DNA from: Candidatus Limnocylindrales bacterium
Lineage (GTDB): Bacteria > Moduliflexota > Moduliflexia > Moduliflexales > JAUQPW01
NCBI GenBank assembly: GCA_035559535.1
Contig: DATMBG010000036.1
Span: forward strand, 104,747 to 168,746
DNA: 64,000 nucleotides
Direction of reading: 5' to 3'
The notes beneath the pieces are model-generated. The model saw only the letters and a program-made list of their open reading frames with translations, was not told the origin of the DNA and made no database searches. This document shows, one piece after another, positions 46,227 through 55,052 of the stretch; within the stretch, counting starts at the first letter, position 1; every line of letters starts with the position of its first letter. A program made the position numbers and the translations under genes.

Positions 46227-46728
46227 GTGTGGGGGTGTGGGAGTGTGGGAGATGTTAACAGGAGGTGACTGAAGGGGGTGAAGCACTTTCGGCAGTTACG
46301 GGTTTATCAAGGGGCATTAGAAGCTGCGATGAAGATTTTTGAACTATCTAAAAATTGGCCGAAAGAAGAACGATACTCTTTAACTGATCAAATTCGAAGG
46401 TCATCTCGTTCCGTATGCTCCAATATTACAGAAGCATGGTGTAAACGTCGTTATGTGGCTCACTTTGTTAGTAAGTTAACAGACGCAGATGGTGAAGCTG
46501 CCGAGACCCAATCATGGCTTGACTTTGCTCTACGCTGTGGCTATATTTCTGAAACAGACTTTATTGAACTAAATCAGTGTTATGAAGCCATTAGCAGTGG
46601 GTTAGTAAGGATGATGGCTGAAGCTGAGAAATGGTGCGGTCCTGCCTCTTTGTTGAAAGAGGACAGTGTTGATTACGAAATCAGCACTTAATTTACTTCT
46701 CCACCCCCACACTCCCACACCCCCACAC
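46227..46728. repeat. Inverted repeat bracketing the four-helix-bundle gene
   Basis: GTGTGGGGGTGTGGGAGTGT at 46227-46246 is the exact reverse complement of 46709-46728. The pair frames the gene at 46278-46691 closely on both sides. The arms are made of the same simple words as the tracts at 20267-20330 and 40223-40280. Confidence 0.85.
46278..46691 (+). CDS. Four-helix-bundle protein (23S rRNA intervening-sequence protein family)
   Basis: A 137-residue helical protein of the S23/IVP family: FRQLRVYQGALEAAMKIFEL, then EERYSLTDQIRRSSRSVCSNITEAW and ETQSWLDFALRCGYI. Relatives are encoded in 23S rRNA intervening sequences and, as Avd, in diversity-generating retroelements; most, like this one, have no known role. 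It uses a GTG start with GGAGG 12 bases upstream. It is framed by a perfect 20-bp inverted repeat and placed between epsI and prsT, where it looks like an inserted cassette. No reverse transcriptase or template repeat is nearby. Confidence 0.88.
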   Translation: MKHFRQLRVYQGALEAAMKIFELSKNWPKEERYSLTDQIRRSSRSVCSNITEAWCKRRYVAHFVSKLTDADGEAAETQSWLDFALRCGYISETDFIELNQCYEAISSGLVRMMAEAEKWCGPASLLKEDSVDYEIST

Positions 46729-46746
46729 CCTCACACCCCCACACTC

Positions 46747-49700
46747 TTACTTGGATTCCAACTCCGCAATCAACTTCTTAGCTTCTTCCTTCTCCGGGAA
46801 ATCCTGAGATAAACTCAGGGATTTTTTCAGCATCTGAAGGGCCTCGTCTTTTTTTCCCAGTTTGGAATAGGCCAACCCCAGGTGGTAATGAATGGTTGGG
46901 TGTTGGGGAGAAAGCTGAACGGCTTCTGCCAAAACTTTAGCCGCTTCCTCGTAATTCCCTTTCTGGTAATAAATCCATCCCAGAGTATCAGCCACATCTC
47001 CCGATTTCGGTGCCAGGGTCCTGGCCTTTTGGGCAAAACGAAGGGCTTCATCAATATTCTGTTTACTTTCGGCATATAACCAGGCCAGATTATTCAGAGC
47101 CGGGACCGAATTGGGGTCTATACCCAGTGCTCGAGAATAGGCTTCAATGGCTCGATCCCTGTTTTTAGCTTTTTCATGGGCCTGACCCAGGGCCACATAA
47201 GCCGCTGCATACTTTGGATTCAATTCGATCACCTTCTCAAACTGTGGGATGGCCTGGGCGGTATCATTCTGTTCCATGTAGATACCACCTAAATTAAAAT
47301 ATGCTGCCGCTGCCTTAGGGTCGAGCTCAATGGCCTTTTTAAAATTTGAGGCCGCTTTGGTATAATCTTTCTGTTGACGATAAACCTCTCCCAGGAGGTT
47401 ATAACCGATGGGATTTTTTGGATCCATGGAGATAACATCTTGAGCAGTCTGAGTAGCTTTTGCTATATTATTTTGAGATAAATAAGCACGAATCAAGAGT
47501 ACCTTCGTTTCGAGCTGCTTGGGATCTTTTTTCAGGGATTCTTCCAATTCTTTTACGGCCTGATCGTATTTTTTGAGGGCCAGATAGGCGGAAGCCAGTA
47601 GATTGTAGCCTATACTAGATTCCGGGATCCGCCTCTTCAGATCTTCAAAAGCTACGGCCGCACTTTCATAATCCCCCTTTGCAGCGTACGAGCGTCCTAA
47701 CATCTCGTACACCGGAGGTTGATCCGGATAAAGTTTAACGGCTTCCCGTGCTGTTTTAACAGCTTCATCCACATCTCCCTTCCGAAGATAAGCCTGAATC
47801 AGAAGGATATAACTCTGTAAGGATTTGCCTTCTTGAGCTGCCGCTCGATATTGCTGGATAGCCTCATCACTTTTACCTTCTGTTTCTTTGAGCTTTCCCA
47901 ACTCCACCCGGGCCAGGGTCTGGGTAACCTCGGAGCCTTTCCCCAATAGATCTTCATATTGTTTGGCGGCTTTGTCTGTTTCTTTCAGGGTTACATAAAG
48001 ACGGGCTAAATTAAGTTGGACTTCGGTGGAATCAGGGTTAACTTCCAGAACCTTTTCAAAGGCTTGCTGGGCGGATGCAAAATCCTTTGAAAGGATATAA
48101 GCCATTCCCAGCAAATTTAAAAGACTCACATCTTCCGGCTTATCTTTAAGCTCCTCCTGAGCTTTTTTAATTGCCTCTTCATACTTCTGCTGGGCCAGCA
48201 ATAATTGAAGGGCAATTAAGGGTTGGTTGGGATTCAGCTCCAGAGATTTTTTATAAGCCGATATGGCTTCATCCCGCCTGCCTAACCGCAGATAAGTTTC
48301 TCCCAGGCGGTTATACCCCACAGGAAGCTCGGGCAGCAAACGAACCATTTCGTTAAATTCGGCAAGGGCACGGGGGTAGTCTTGCTGAAGGGCATAAGCC
48401 AGCCCCAGAATTTCATGGGCCCCGGGGGGTGGCGAAACTGGATGCATGTTGATCACTTCTTGGGCCGCCCGCATTGCCTCCTCTAAACGACCTTTCTTCA
48501 GATAGAGTTGTCCTAATAACAATAAAACTCCTTCTGATTTATTTTTCTGAACGGCGGCTTCATATTTTTTCAAGGCGTCTTCCCATTTTCCTTTTTCTTC
48601 CAGAAGTTGCCCTAAGGCAACAAGGGCAAACTGGTTAGAAGGATCCTGGTCCAGGATTTGCTGATATTGCTCGAGAGCTTTTTCCTTTTCTCCATTCCGA
48701 ATGTAAACATTAGCCAGATTCAATCGGGCGGAAACGAACTGGGGGCTGATCTCTAGGGCTTTTTCAAATTGCTCTTTGGCCTGTCCTAACTCGTTTTTTC
48801 CTAAATAAGAAAGACCCTTCAAGTTAAACAGAACTACATTTTTGGGATCTATCCGGAGGCCGTTTTCACACTCAACCAGGGCTTTATCAAAAGCTTTCTG
48901 ATCCAGGTAGGCCAGGATCAAGGCAATCCGAGTTCCGGTTTGATCCGGATCGATTTTTAAAGCCGATTGATACTGTTGGACGGCTTCTTCCGGCTTGCCG
49001 GTTCGAAGATAATACGTTCCCAGGTTGGTGTAGGTGGTAACCAGATTCGGATCGATTTCCCGGGCTTTATTAAACTGCTGCAGGCTTTTATCAAATTGTC
49101 CTTTACCCAAATAAGCCCTTCCAAGAAGATTATAGGCCATGGCATTGGAAGGTTCCAATTTGACCAGTTCTTCTCCGTGTCGAATGGCCTCATCAAACCA
49201 ATTGTTCTCCAGGTTAAGAACGGTGAGTAGAAAACGCGCAGATGTGACCTTGGGATTTAAACTGAGAACCTGCTCCATCTCTTCAATGGCCTGTTGGGGG
49301 TTACCTTTGGCATAATGGGCAAAACCCAGAAAATAATGCGCACCAATATGTTTGGAATTAATCTTTAAAGCTTGCTGTAATTCTGGAACTGCCGCATCCA
49401 CTTTGCCCTGCTGGGTAAGAACCGCTCCCTTGAAATAATACCCCTCTGCGGAGGCGGGGTAGAGTTTTTTCAATTGCTCACTGAGTCGAAGAACCTCTTC
49501 ATAATTTTTTTGATCCAGGTAAATACCTGCCAGCTTAACCCGGGCAGAGAATTGTTGAAAATCCAACTGCAAAACCTGCTTATACCTGGCTATCGCCTCG
49601 TCAAACTGCTTTTGCTGTAAATAAAGATCTCCCAGGGCGTATAACCCTTGTAGATCCTTATCCTCGATTTTTAAAGCTTCTTCAAATTCTTGTTTTGCTT

Positions 49701-50286
49701 TTTCTAGATTATTGTCTATGGCATAAATTCGACCCAGATTAACATGGGCCGAGACGAGTTGAGGGTTCAACTGGAGGGCTTTCTCAAAATAGGCTTTGGC
49801 TGATTTAAAATCCTCTCTCCCTGCCGAGATGATTCCGAGAACATCTAAAGCTTCTGCATTTTCTTTTTGAGAATCCTTGCTGAGAATCTTCTCGGCTTTT
49901 TCATAATCTCCCTGAAGAGCATAGGCTCTGGCCAGATAAATCGAGGCCTCCTCTGATGATAGGCCCGATTCCAGGGACTTCTCTATCTCCTGAACAGCCG
50001 TCCCGGCATCCCCCTTTTTTAAATAGACTTTTCCGAGTTGATAACGGGCTTCGGCATATTTAGGGTCTATCTTAACCGCATTCTTAAACTCGATAACGGC
50101 GGTATTCAAATCCTTTTTAGTCAGGTAATCTATACCTTTCTGATAATGCTCTCGTTTTTTAACCTCGGGATCTCCTGTACAGCCTATCAGTAATACCTTA
50201 CAAAGAAGCAGAATAACAAAACTTTTCGGTAAATCCGGGATCCCGCGGAGGTACCCAGAGTCCCTTACTTTTTCGTCCAAAATCAT
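46747..50286 (-). CDS. prsT: PEP-CTERM system TPR lipoprotein PrsT
   Basis: About 1179 residues. The N-terminus is a lipoprotein signal with lipobox LLIGC (Cys36), so it is tethered to a membrane on the periplasmic side. The rest is a continuous array of about 30 tetratricopeptide repeats (for example YLTKKDLNTAVIEFKNAVKI and AYFNLGGIYMEQNDTAQAI). PrsT-type proteins accompany exosortase loci and probably scaffold glycan synthesis or export. The frame extends 15 codons upstream to 50331, but AAGGAG 8 bases ahead of the ATG at 50286 decides the start. This one is longer than usual for the family. Confidence 0.9.
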   Translation of the reverse strand: MILDEKVRDSGYLRGIPDLPKSFVILLLCKVLLIGCTGDPEVKKREHYQKGIDYLTKKDLNTAVIEFKNAVKIDPKYAEARYQLGKVYLKKGDAGTAVQEIEKSLESGLSSEEASIYLARAYALQGDYEKAEKILSKDSQKENAEALDVLGIISAGREDFKSAKAYFEKALQLNPQLVSAHVNLGRIYAIDNNLEKAKQEFEEALKIEDKDLQGLYALGDLYLQQKQFDEAIARYKQVLQLDFQQFSARVKLAGIYLDQKNYEEVLRLSEQLKKLYPASAEGYYFKGAVLTQQGKVDAAVPELQQALKINSKHIGAHYFLGFAHYAKGNPQQAIEEMEQVLSLNPKVTSARFLLTVLNLENNWFDEAIRHGEELVKLEPSNAMAYNLLGRAYLGKGQFDKSLQQFNKAREIDPNLVTTYTNLGTYYLRTGKPEEAVQQYQSALKIDPDQTGTRIALILAYLDQKAFDKALVECENGLRIDPKNVVLFNLKGLSYLGKNELGQAKEQFEKALEISPQFVSARLNLANVYIRNGEKEKALEQYQQILDQDPSNQFALVALGQLLEEKGKWEDALKKYEAAVQKNKSEGVLLLLGQLYLKKGRLEEAMRAAQEVINMHPVSPPPGAHEILGLAYALQQDYPRALAEFNEMVRLLPELPVGYNRLGETYLRLGRRDEAISAYKKSLELNPNQPLIALQLLLAQQKYEEAIKKAQEELKDKPEDVSLLNLLGMAYILSKDFASAQQAFEKVLEVNPDSTEVQLNLARLYVTLKETDKAAKQYEDLLGKGSEVTQTLARVELGKLKETEGKSDEAIQQYRAAAQEGKSLQSYILLIQAYLRKGDVDEAVKTAREAVKLYPDQPPVYEMLGRSYAAKGDYESAAVAFEDLKRRIPESSIGYNLLASAYLALKKYDQAVKELEESLKKDPKQLETKVLLIRAYLSQNNIAKATQTAQDVISMDPKNPIGYNLLGEVYRQQKDYTKAASNFKKAIELDPKAAAAYFNLGGIYMEQNDTAQAIPQFEKVIELNPKYAAAYVALGQAHEKAKNRDRAIEAYSRALGIDPNSVPALNNLAWLYAESKQNIDEALRFAQKARTLAPKSGDVADTLGWIYYQKGNYEEAAKVLAEAVQLSPQHPTIHYHLGLAYSKLGKKDEALQMLKKSLSLSQDFPEKEEAKKLIAELESK

Positions 50287-51075
50287 AATAAACTCCTTCC
50301 GAATGGGAAGATCTGTCCGATCCTCAGGCAAATCCTGACCTTCCCCGGTTAATTGATTTGATGGAAGATGAATGTAAAATTTTATATTAAAATAACCAGG
50401 ATTCGGGTCGGAAACAAGTTCTATTTCTTCTGGCTTTATCCAGTCGTTCAGATGTAAAAGATATCGACGCTTAAAAGACGGGAATTTTTACCTGAAAAAG
50501 GCTTTTGGTAGAATAAACCCTTTTTTTTTAAAAGCTTATCCAGAAAAGGCTAAAATTAAGGGCTCTAAAAAAAATGTAAAGAAACTCGACAACCCTCCCA
50601 AGTTACTTTTGTAAAAGATTTCCTGAAAAGCCCGAACTATTTCCTTTTTTAAGGTTTAATCTGAGATTAATAAAAAGGAGAACATAAAAAGGCGTCCAAA
50701 AATTTGTAAAAAAAATCGACGATGGGGATTTTAAAAGAAATAGCTTTTTCTGAATCTTAAAAGTAAGAAGCGAGAGGTGAAATTCCAGATCTATAAGGGT
50801 TTGGAACGAATAAGATACGAATTGAGACCCCCGGTTCCCGGCGGATCCCCTTTCTGAAGATTCCTTGGGGTTATACTGCTTCAAAGTCTTAAATTTTATA
50901 GACCTGTCGGAGAATCCCATGGTATTTCCTCTACTTATCTCCATAAAGTTTGCTCCTGGCATATGAGATGCATAATACATAATAGCAGTTAGTAAGACGA
51001 ACTAAATTAACAGGCAGTCCTTCACACAAGAAGAAAAATAAATCTTCGTTGAGATCTAGTGAGGAGGAATAACCC
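50287..51075. other. Divergent intergenic region between prsT and the PEP-CTERM gene
   Basis: A 789-bp AT-rich gap. Besides the sigma-54 promoter of the PEP-CTERM gene at 50957-50972, no gene, RNA or clear repeat is seen. No good sigma-54 match facing prsT was found. Confidence 0.55.
50957..50972 (+). promoter_or_regulatory. Sigma-54 promoter of the PEP-CTERM gene
   Basis: TGGCATATGAGATGCA has TGGCA at -24 and TGCA at -12 with GG and GC 10 bases apart. The PEP-CTERM start codon is 104 bases downstream. PEP-CTERM genes in other bacteria are known to be under RpoN and PrsR control. Confidence 0.65.
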
Positions 51076-51792
51076 ATGAGAAATTTCATGAAAGTACCCA
51101 TTTTAACAGAACGATTTTTCTTAGGAATTATTGGTCTTGGTTTGGTTTTAAGTTTGCTGGTTTTTGCAACCCCCGTACAGGCTACCACGCTTGATTTTAA
51201 TATCGCACCTCCCACGCCGGGGACTATCTCCTATGGTGGTGGTTCGAGTTCCCTGGTGGGAACAGGGATTGAGGTAGACACCATAACGGGTTTAGGGACT
51301 CCGGCGAATAACAACGTCACGGTCACCTGTGTAAGTTGTACCCTGACTTTCACAACCGGTTCATCTACCGGTCCTTTGACCTGGAGTGGTGGGACTATTA
51401 CGGTCACAGGAGGTGTGGATTTCAATGGTGGAGGTATTGGTCCAGGAGATATTCCTACCGGGACCACACTATTAACAGGAACGTTTCAAACTGTCTCTGT
51501 AATCCCGTTTCCAGGAGGTTTCAATATTGCTGCTTCTGGATTTACGGATACGAAAGATCCTACCTTAACGGGTTTTTATGGTTTGGATCCCAGTATTCCG
51601 TTCTATAGTGGAAATTTCAACATTAGTTTTAATACCTTATCTACGGTAACACCGGGTAATGCCTTTACCAGTACCCAGGTTCTCAGTGGCGATATTACCA
51701 ACATTCCGGTTCCTGAACCGGGTTCGTTGCTCCTTCTAGGTTCTGGTTTAGCAGGTTTTGGAGCCTGGAGATTGAAAAGATCTAAGAAATAG
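51076..51792 (+). CDS. PEP-CTERM sorting-signal protein
   Basis: A 238-residue secreted protein. A signal peptide (hydrophobic 14-33, cleavage near VQATT) is followed by a Gly/Ser/Thr/Asn-rich beta-type body with one Cys pair (TCVSC), and a C-terminal sorting signal: VPEPGS, a hydrophobic helix (LLLLGSGLAGFGAW), then RLKRSKK. It is the only PEP-CTERM protein in the window and a likely substrate of the exosortase at 44685. The body matches no family I recognise. GAGGAGG lies 9 bases ahead of the ATG, a sigma-54 promoter upstream and a strong terminator just behind, so it is a single-gene, probably highly expressed unit. Confidence 0.92.
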   Translation: MRNFMKVPILTERFFLGIIGLGLVLSLLVFATPVQATTLDFNIAPPTPGTISYGGGSSSLVGTGIEVDTITGLGTPANNNVTVTCVSCTLTFTTGSSTGPLTWSGGTITVTGGVDFNGGGIGPGDIPTGTTLLTGTFQTVSVIPFPGGFNIAASGFTDTKDPTLTGFYGLDPSIPFYSGNFNISFNTLSTVTPGNAFTSTQVLSGDITNIPVPEPGSLLLLGSGLAGFGAWRLKRSKK

Positions 51793-51798
51793 AAGGTT

Positions 51799-51853
51799 AA
51801 AAAGATAAAGGGTCGATAGAGATTCTGAATTTCTATCGGCCCTTTATCTTTTT
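51799..51853 (+). terminator. Intrinsic terminator after the PEP-CTERM gene
   Basis: A 22-bp stem (51799-51820 with 51832-51853, one mismatch) with an 11-nt loop starts six bases after the stop codon and ends in TCTTTTT. The A-run on the other side makes it bidirectional. Confidence 0.9.
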
Positions 51854-52282
51854 AAATCTTACCTTAGGCCCTCCCCCTCGGCCCCTTCCCCACGCTGTGG
51901 GAGATAGGAACAGGCCGCTCCCACCCCTACACCCTTCGCCCATAGCATGCTTCGCTTTACCCCTATCTTTTTAATTCAGAACTTCATTCGGTTTAAAGCC
52001 CTGAAAGGGCGTCTTCCTATACCTGGAGCATCGGCCCATGACATGAAGTTAAAACTACATAGCACAACCCAAGGGTTTTGAGCTCCGTTAGCAGCGTTCA
52101 GTTTATAGCCCAACGTAACCTCTTTCAAACTCCCCAAGCTCTGTCCAGAGCGGTCTGTGAAACAGGACGCCCCTCCCCCATCCTGACCCTCCCCGTTCAC
52201 GGGGCTAACCATTACCCATATTTTTTCATTTCGAGGGATTGATAGCGGGCTCAGCTAGCCTGTTGGTTGAATAGCAAATATT

Positions 52283-52417
52283 GTCAACCGGGACGGTTGG
52301 CCTGCCCTTTGCGTATTCGGGGTCATTGAAAGGTATGGTAGGCCAAGCGTCTCGCTTGTCCTGGTCAACCGGGACGGTTAACCTACCCCTATTGTCAACC
52401 GGGACGGTTAACCTACC
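52283..52417. repeat. Three direct repeats with core GTCAACCGGGACGGTT
   Basis: Copies of a 24-bp unit at 52283-52306, 52364-52387 and 52394-52417; the last two are identical, the first differs at its 3' part. Each contains the small hairpin AACCG/CGGTT. Spacings of 57 and 6 bases are too irregular for CRISPR. Confidence 0.85.
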
Positions 52418-52803
52418 GGACTAACCGTTTTGAGCCCCATCCCCCCAAATCAAAAAATGTGGGTAAAGATAAGGTTCACGGGGAGGGAGAGGGAGCTTTT
52501 AGGGGTAGGTTTTTTCTAACCTAACCCCCTTCCTGCGCCGGGAAGGGGGAACTTGGGGATAACCTGAGTCCCAACTCTCCCCTTCTTTACGAGGGAAGGG
52601 GAGTCGGAGGGGTTAGGCCCAAAAAACCTGCCCTTGTAAGGGGAGAGAGAGGGTTGGGAAGGAGAGCAGAACGGTAAGGAATGCGACATTTTTATGTAGA
52701 ATGGGTATAAGCCTACGACGCGGGAGAGGATGAGTTGGAGGGGAGGGCAGAACCATTCTTTCAAAACTGTGGGAGAGGGGAACAGTCTACCTCCACCCTT
52801 ACA

Positions 52804-52830
52804 CCCCTCTCCCGCAGCGTGGGAGAGGGG
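52804..52830. repeat. C-rich hairpin with perfect 10-bp stem
   Basis: CCCCTCTCCC and GGGAGAGGGG are separated by GCAGCGT. It lies about 70 bases beyond the stop codon of the minus-strand export gene. No T-run follows on either strand, so a REP-like element is more likely than a terminator. Confidence 0.75.
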
Positions 52831-52896
52831 TTGGGGGTGAGGGGGAATTACACAGAAACTTTACAAGGTAGTAAATGCTGAAAGTAGGCGTATATT

Positions 52897-53772
52897 CTAA
52901 AAAAAGCTTTTAGGAACCACAATGAGATCTCCCGGTTGAAGCAGGATATTTTTTGAAATATCCCCTTTTAAGATATCTTTAACTTTCACTTTAATTTCCT
53001 CAACCTTATCCCCCTTCCTTCGAACTACTTTAACCTTATTACCGCTGGCATAGTCTGTAAGCCCTCCGGCCTGCAGTATAACATCTAAAATTTTTAATCC
53101 TTCCCGATAGGGAACGGTTTGAGGGGCTTTGACTTCTCCGACAATCTGAACCGAGGGCCCTACGACGATAGCTCCGGTAGGACTGCCGGGGATTCCGGGA
53201 TTTACGGGACCTATGGCAATCGGGGGGATGAAGATGGTGTCATTGGGTTCAACTATGATATTTTGGCTCATGTCTCCTTTCATGACCAAAGCATACATAT
53301 CAACAGGAAGCCTTTGATTGTTTCGGATAATATAAGCATCCTTCAAATTAGCATTCTGATCAAGGCCCAATTGAAGCAGGACCCGAAGGAGTGGGGTTGG
53401 ACCTTGCAGGCTGACAATGGTTGATTTGACGCCTCCCCCCAGAACAGAAATCTTATAATTTTTGGCATCCTTTACGATAACCGTTACGTCGGGATATTGG
53501 ATATACTTTTCGAGTTCTTTAGTCAGATATTCTTTCAGACTACTGGCCGTGAAGCCGCTGGCCTGAATATCTCCCAAAAGAGGAAACGTGATTTTACCAT
53601 CGGGACGAATGGTGAAATCCCGGCTCAGGTCCGGGTTACGTCGGACGATCACTTCAATGATATCTCCCTCTCCAAGGACATATTCATCTGCAGCACAAAC
53701 CCAAAAATTATCCGAAAAAACAGCCAAGAAGATTGTGGCAAATAAAACAACCAATTTGATCCAGTTTTTCAT
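52897..53772 (-). CDS. Polysaccharide export protein (Wza-like, SLBB domains)
   Basis: A 291-residue periplasmic/outer-membrane protein. A signal peptide (hydrophobic 6-25, WVCAADE near the cleavage site) is followed by the polysaccharide export domain (YVLGEGDIIEVIV, then DGKITFPLLGDIQASG) and two SLBB-type segments, the second starting VQIVGEVKAPQTVPYREG. Such proteins form the outer-membrane or periplasmic channel of capsule export. The Cys before AADE might act as a lipobox but does not fit the pattern well. No Wzc-type co-polymerase is in the window; the ABC exporter at 33.9-35.5 kb is the likely inner-membrane partner. Confidence 0.9.
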   Translation of the reverse strand: MKNWIKLVVLFATIFLAVFSDNFWVCAADEYVLGEGDIIEVIVRRNPDLSRDFTIRPDGKITFPLLGDIQASGFTASSLKEYLTKELEKYIQYPDVTVIVKDAKNYKISVLGGGVKSTIVSLQGPTPLLRVLLQLGLDQNANLKDAYIIRNNQRLPVDMYALVMKGDMSQNIIVEPNDTIFIPPIAIGPVNPGIPGSPTGAIVVGPSVQIVGEVKAPQTVPYREGLKILDVILQAGGLTDYASGNKVKVVRRKGDKVEEIKVKVKDILKGDISKNILLQPGDLIVVPKSFF

Positions 53773-53843
53773 AACAATTACCTTTAGTAAACCAGAAAAC
53801 CCCTTTTATTTAAAACGGAGGTTTCTGGTCTTTTTATTTAACC

Positions 53844-55052
53844 TCATCTTGATTTTGAAACCGATTCAAAAACTTCCAGGACCTTCCCGGCTACACCCTG
53901 CCAGGTATTTTGACGGGCGTAGGCAACCATCTTTTCGGAATCCCATTCGGTTTTTAATCCCTGTTCAATCTTTGCAGCAAGGGCTTCCACACTCCGTTCC
54001 TCTACGAGAAGCCCGTAATCGGGTGAGCAAATGACCTCGGGAGTGCCCCAGACCCGTGTGGCGATAACAGGGACCCCACAAGCGAGAGATTCAAAACAAA
54101 CGTTTGGCCAGCCTTCCCGTGAACTTGCTAAACAGAACAGATCTGCAGCACTGTACCAGATACGAAGTTCATCGGGTGGTTTAGGACCGGCAAGCAGAAC
54201 ATGGTTTTCAAGTCCCTGTCGGATAGTCCTTTCCTCAAGATATTTTCTGAAATCCCCTTCATGGGTATTACCTCCTACGATAACCAGCAAAAGATCTTCC
54301 TCTCCTTTTTTGATTAATTCCTTCATGGCATCTATCAGCAAATGAAACCCTTTCCGTTCACACAGATGCCCTACCGAGAGAATAATTCTCCTATCCAGGG
54401 GTAGATTTGCTACCTTTCTTGCTTCCTGCTTATTCACCGGGAAGAATCTAAACAAATCCACGCCGTTGGGGATAACCGTTATCTTCTCTTTCGGAATACC
54501 TAACTGGATAGAGGCTTCCTTAAGGGCCTGGCAGACGGCGATAATCCGGCCTGCTTTTAACAGGGTTTTTTGAATAAGCCGACGGCGTAGAGGGTACCGG
54601 GGCAGGAGATTAATATCACTTCCTCTGATGGTTATGGTATAAGGTTTGTTAAAGGCACGGGCCAGCAAATAACCTGCGTATCCATCCGGGTACGCATAAT
54701 GTGCATCGATCAGATCAAAGGGGAAACGGCGTTGTAATTTCTTGATCGTACCATAGGCCCCCAGGAAGATCCAGAGTCCGTCAAGTATTTTTCCCACCTC
54801 CGGGAAAAGGAAAAAACGGGGATGGCTCACGTGCAGGTTTTCCATCCACTCCTCCCGTTGGACCTGGGAATAGGGATAGTACTGCTTCATGAAAGGAAAA
54901 GGTGGAAACCAGGGGACCGGTGCCACAACCTTTAATTCACACAATTTCGCCACTTCCTTCATCCGGGCCTTAACAAAAAGCCCATGTAGAGGAAAACAAT
55001 GATTAGGAAAAAGGGTTGTAAAGGTAAGGATTTTCAAGTTATTTGAACTCAT
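53844..55052 (-). CDS. Family 4 glycosyltransferase
   Basis: A GT-B-fold glycosyltransferase of about 402 residues. It starts LKILTFTTLFPN and HGLFVKARMKEVA, shared by GTs of exosortase loci, and the C-terminal half has ILSVGHLCERKGFHLLIDA, the donor-binding SSREGWPNVCFESLACG and TRVWGTPEVI. A retaining mechanism is expected. It starts within the last 14 bases of prsR and so is coupled to it. An alternative start is at 55067. The sugar is unknown. Confidence 0.88.
   Translation of the reverse strand: MSSNNLKILTFTTLFPNHCFPLHGLFVKARMKEVAKLCELKVVAPVPWFPPFPFMKQYYPYSQVQREEWMENLHVSHPRFFLFPEVGKILDGLWIFLGAYGTIKKLQRRFPFDLIDAHYAYPDGYAGYLLARAFNKPYTITIRGSDINLLPRYPLRRRLIQKTLLKAGRIIAVCQALKEASIQLGIPKEKITVIPNGVDLFRFFPVNKQEARKVANLPLDRRIILSVGHLCERKGFHLLIDAMKELIKKGEEDLLLVIVGGNTHEGDFRKYLEERTIRQGLENHVLLAGPKPPDELRIWYSAADLFCLASSREGWPNVCFESLACGVPVIATRVWGTPEVICSPDYGLLVEERSVEALAAKIEQGLKTEWDSEKMVAYARQNTWQGVAGKVLEVFESVSKSR

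Larger units (their letters stand above)
51854..52896. other. Repeat-rich island between the PEP-CTERM and export genes
   Basis: About 1 kb without a gene. It holds C-rich/G-rich hairpins at 52525-52549, 52577-52603 and 52804-52830 (CCCCTCTCCC/GGGAGAGGGG, 7-nt loop), a related degenerate one at about 51888-51908, and three direct repeats at 52283-52417. It looks like an accumulation of REP-like palindromes. Short open frames here have no protein-like composition. Confidence 0.65.

Noticed and set aside
46278-46691. Avd of a diversity-generating retroelement
   Set aside because: Same fold family, but there is no reverse transcriptase, template repeat or variable-repeat gene nearby.
51976-52212. 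78-residue minus-strand ORF in the repeat island
   Set aside because: No ribosome-binding site, no recognisable motif and located among REP-like repeats.
52283-52417. CRISPR-like direct repeats
   Set aside because: Only three copies with spacings of 57 and 6 bases, and no cas genes in the window.
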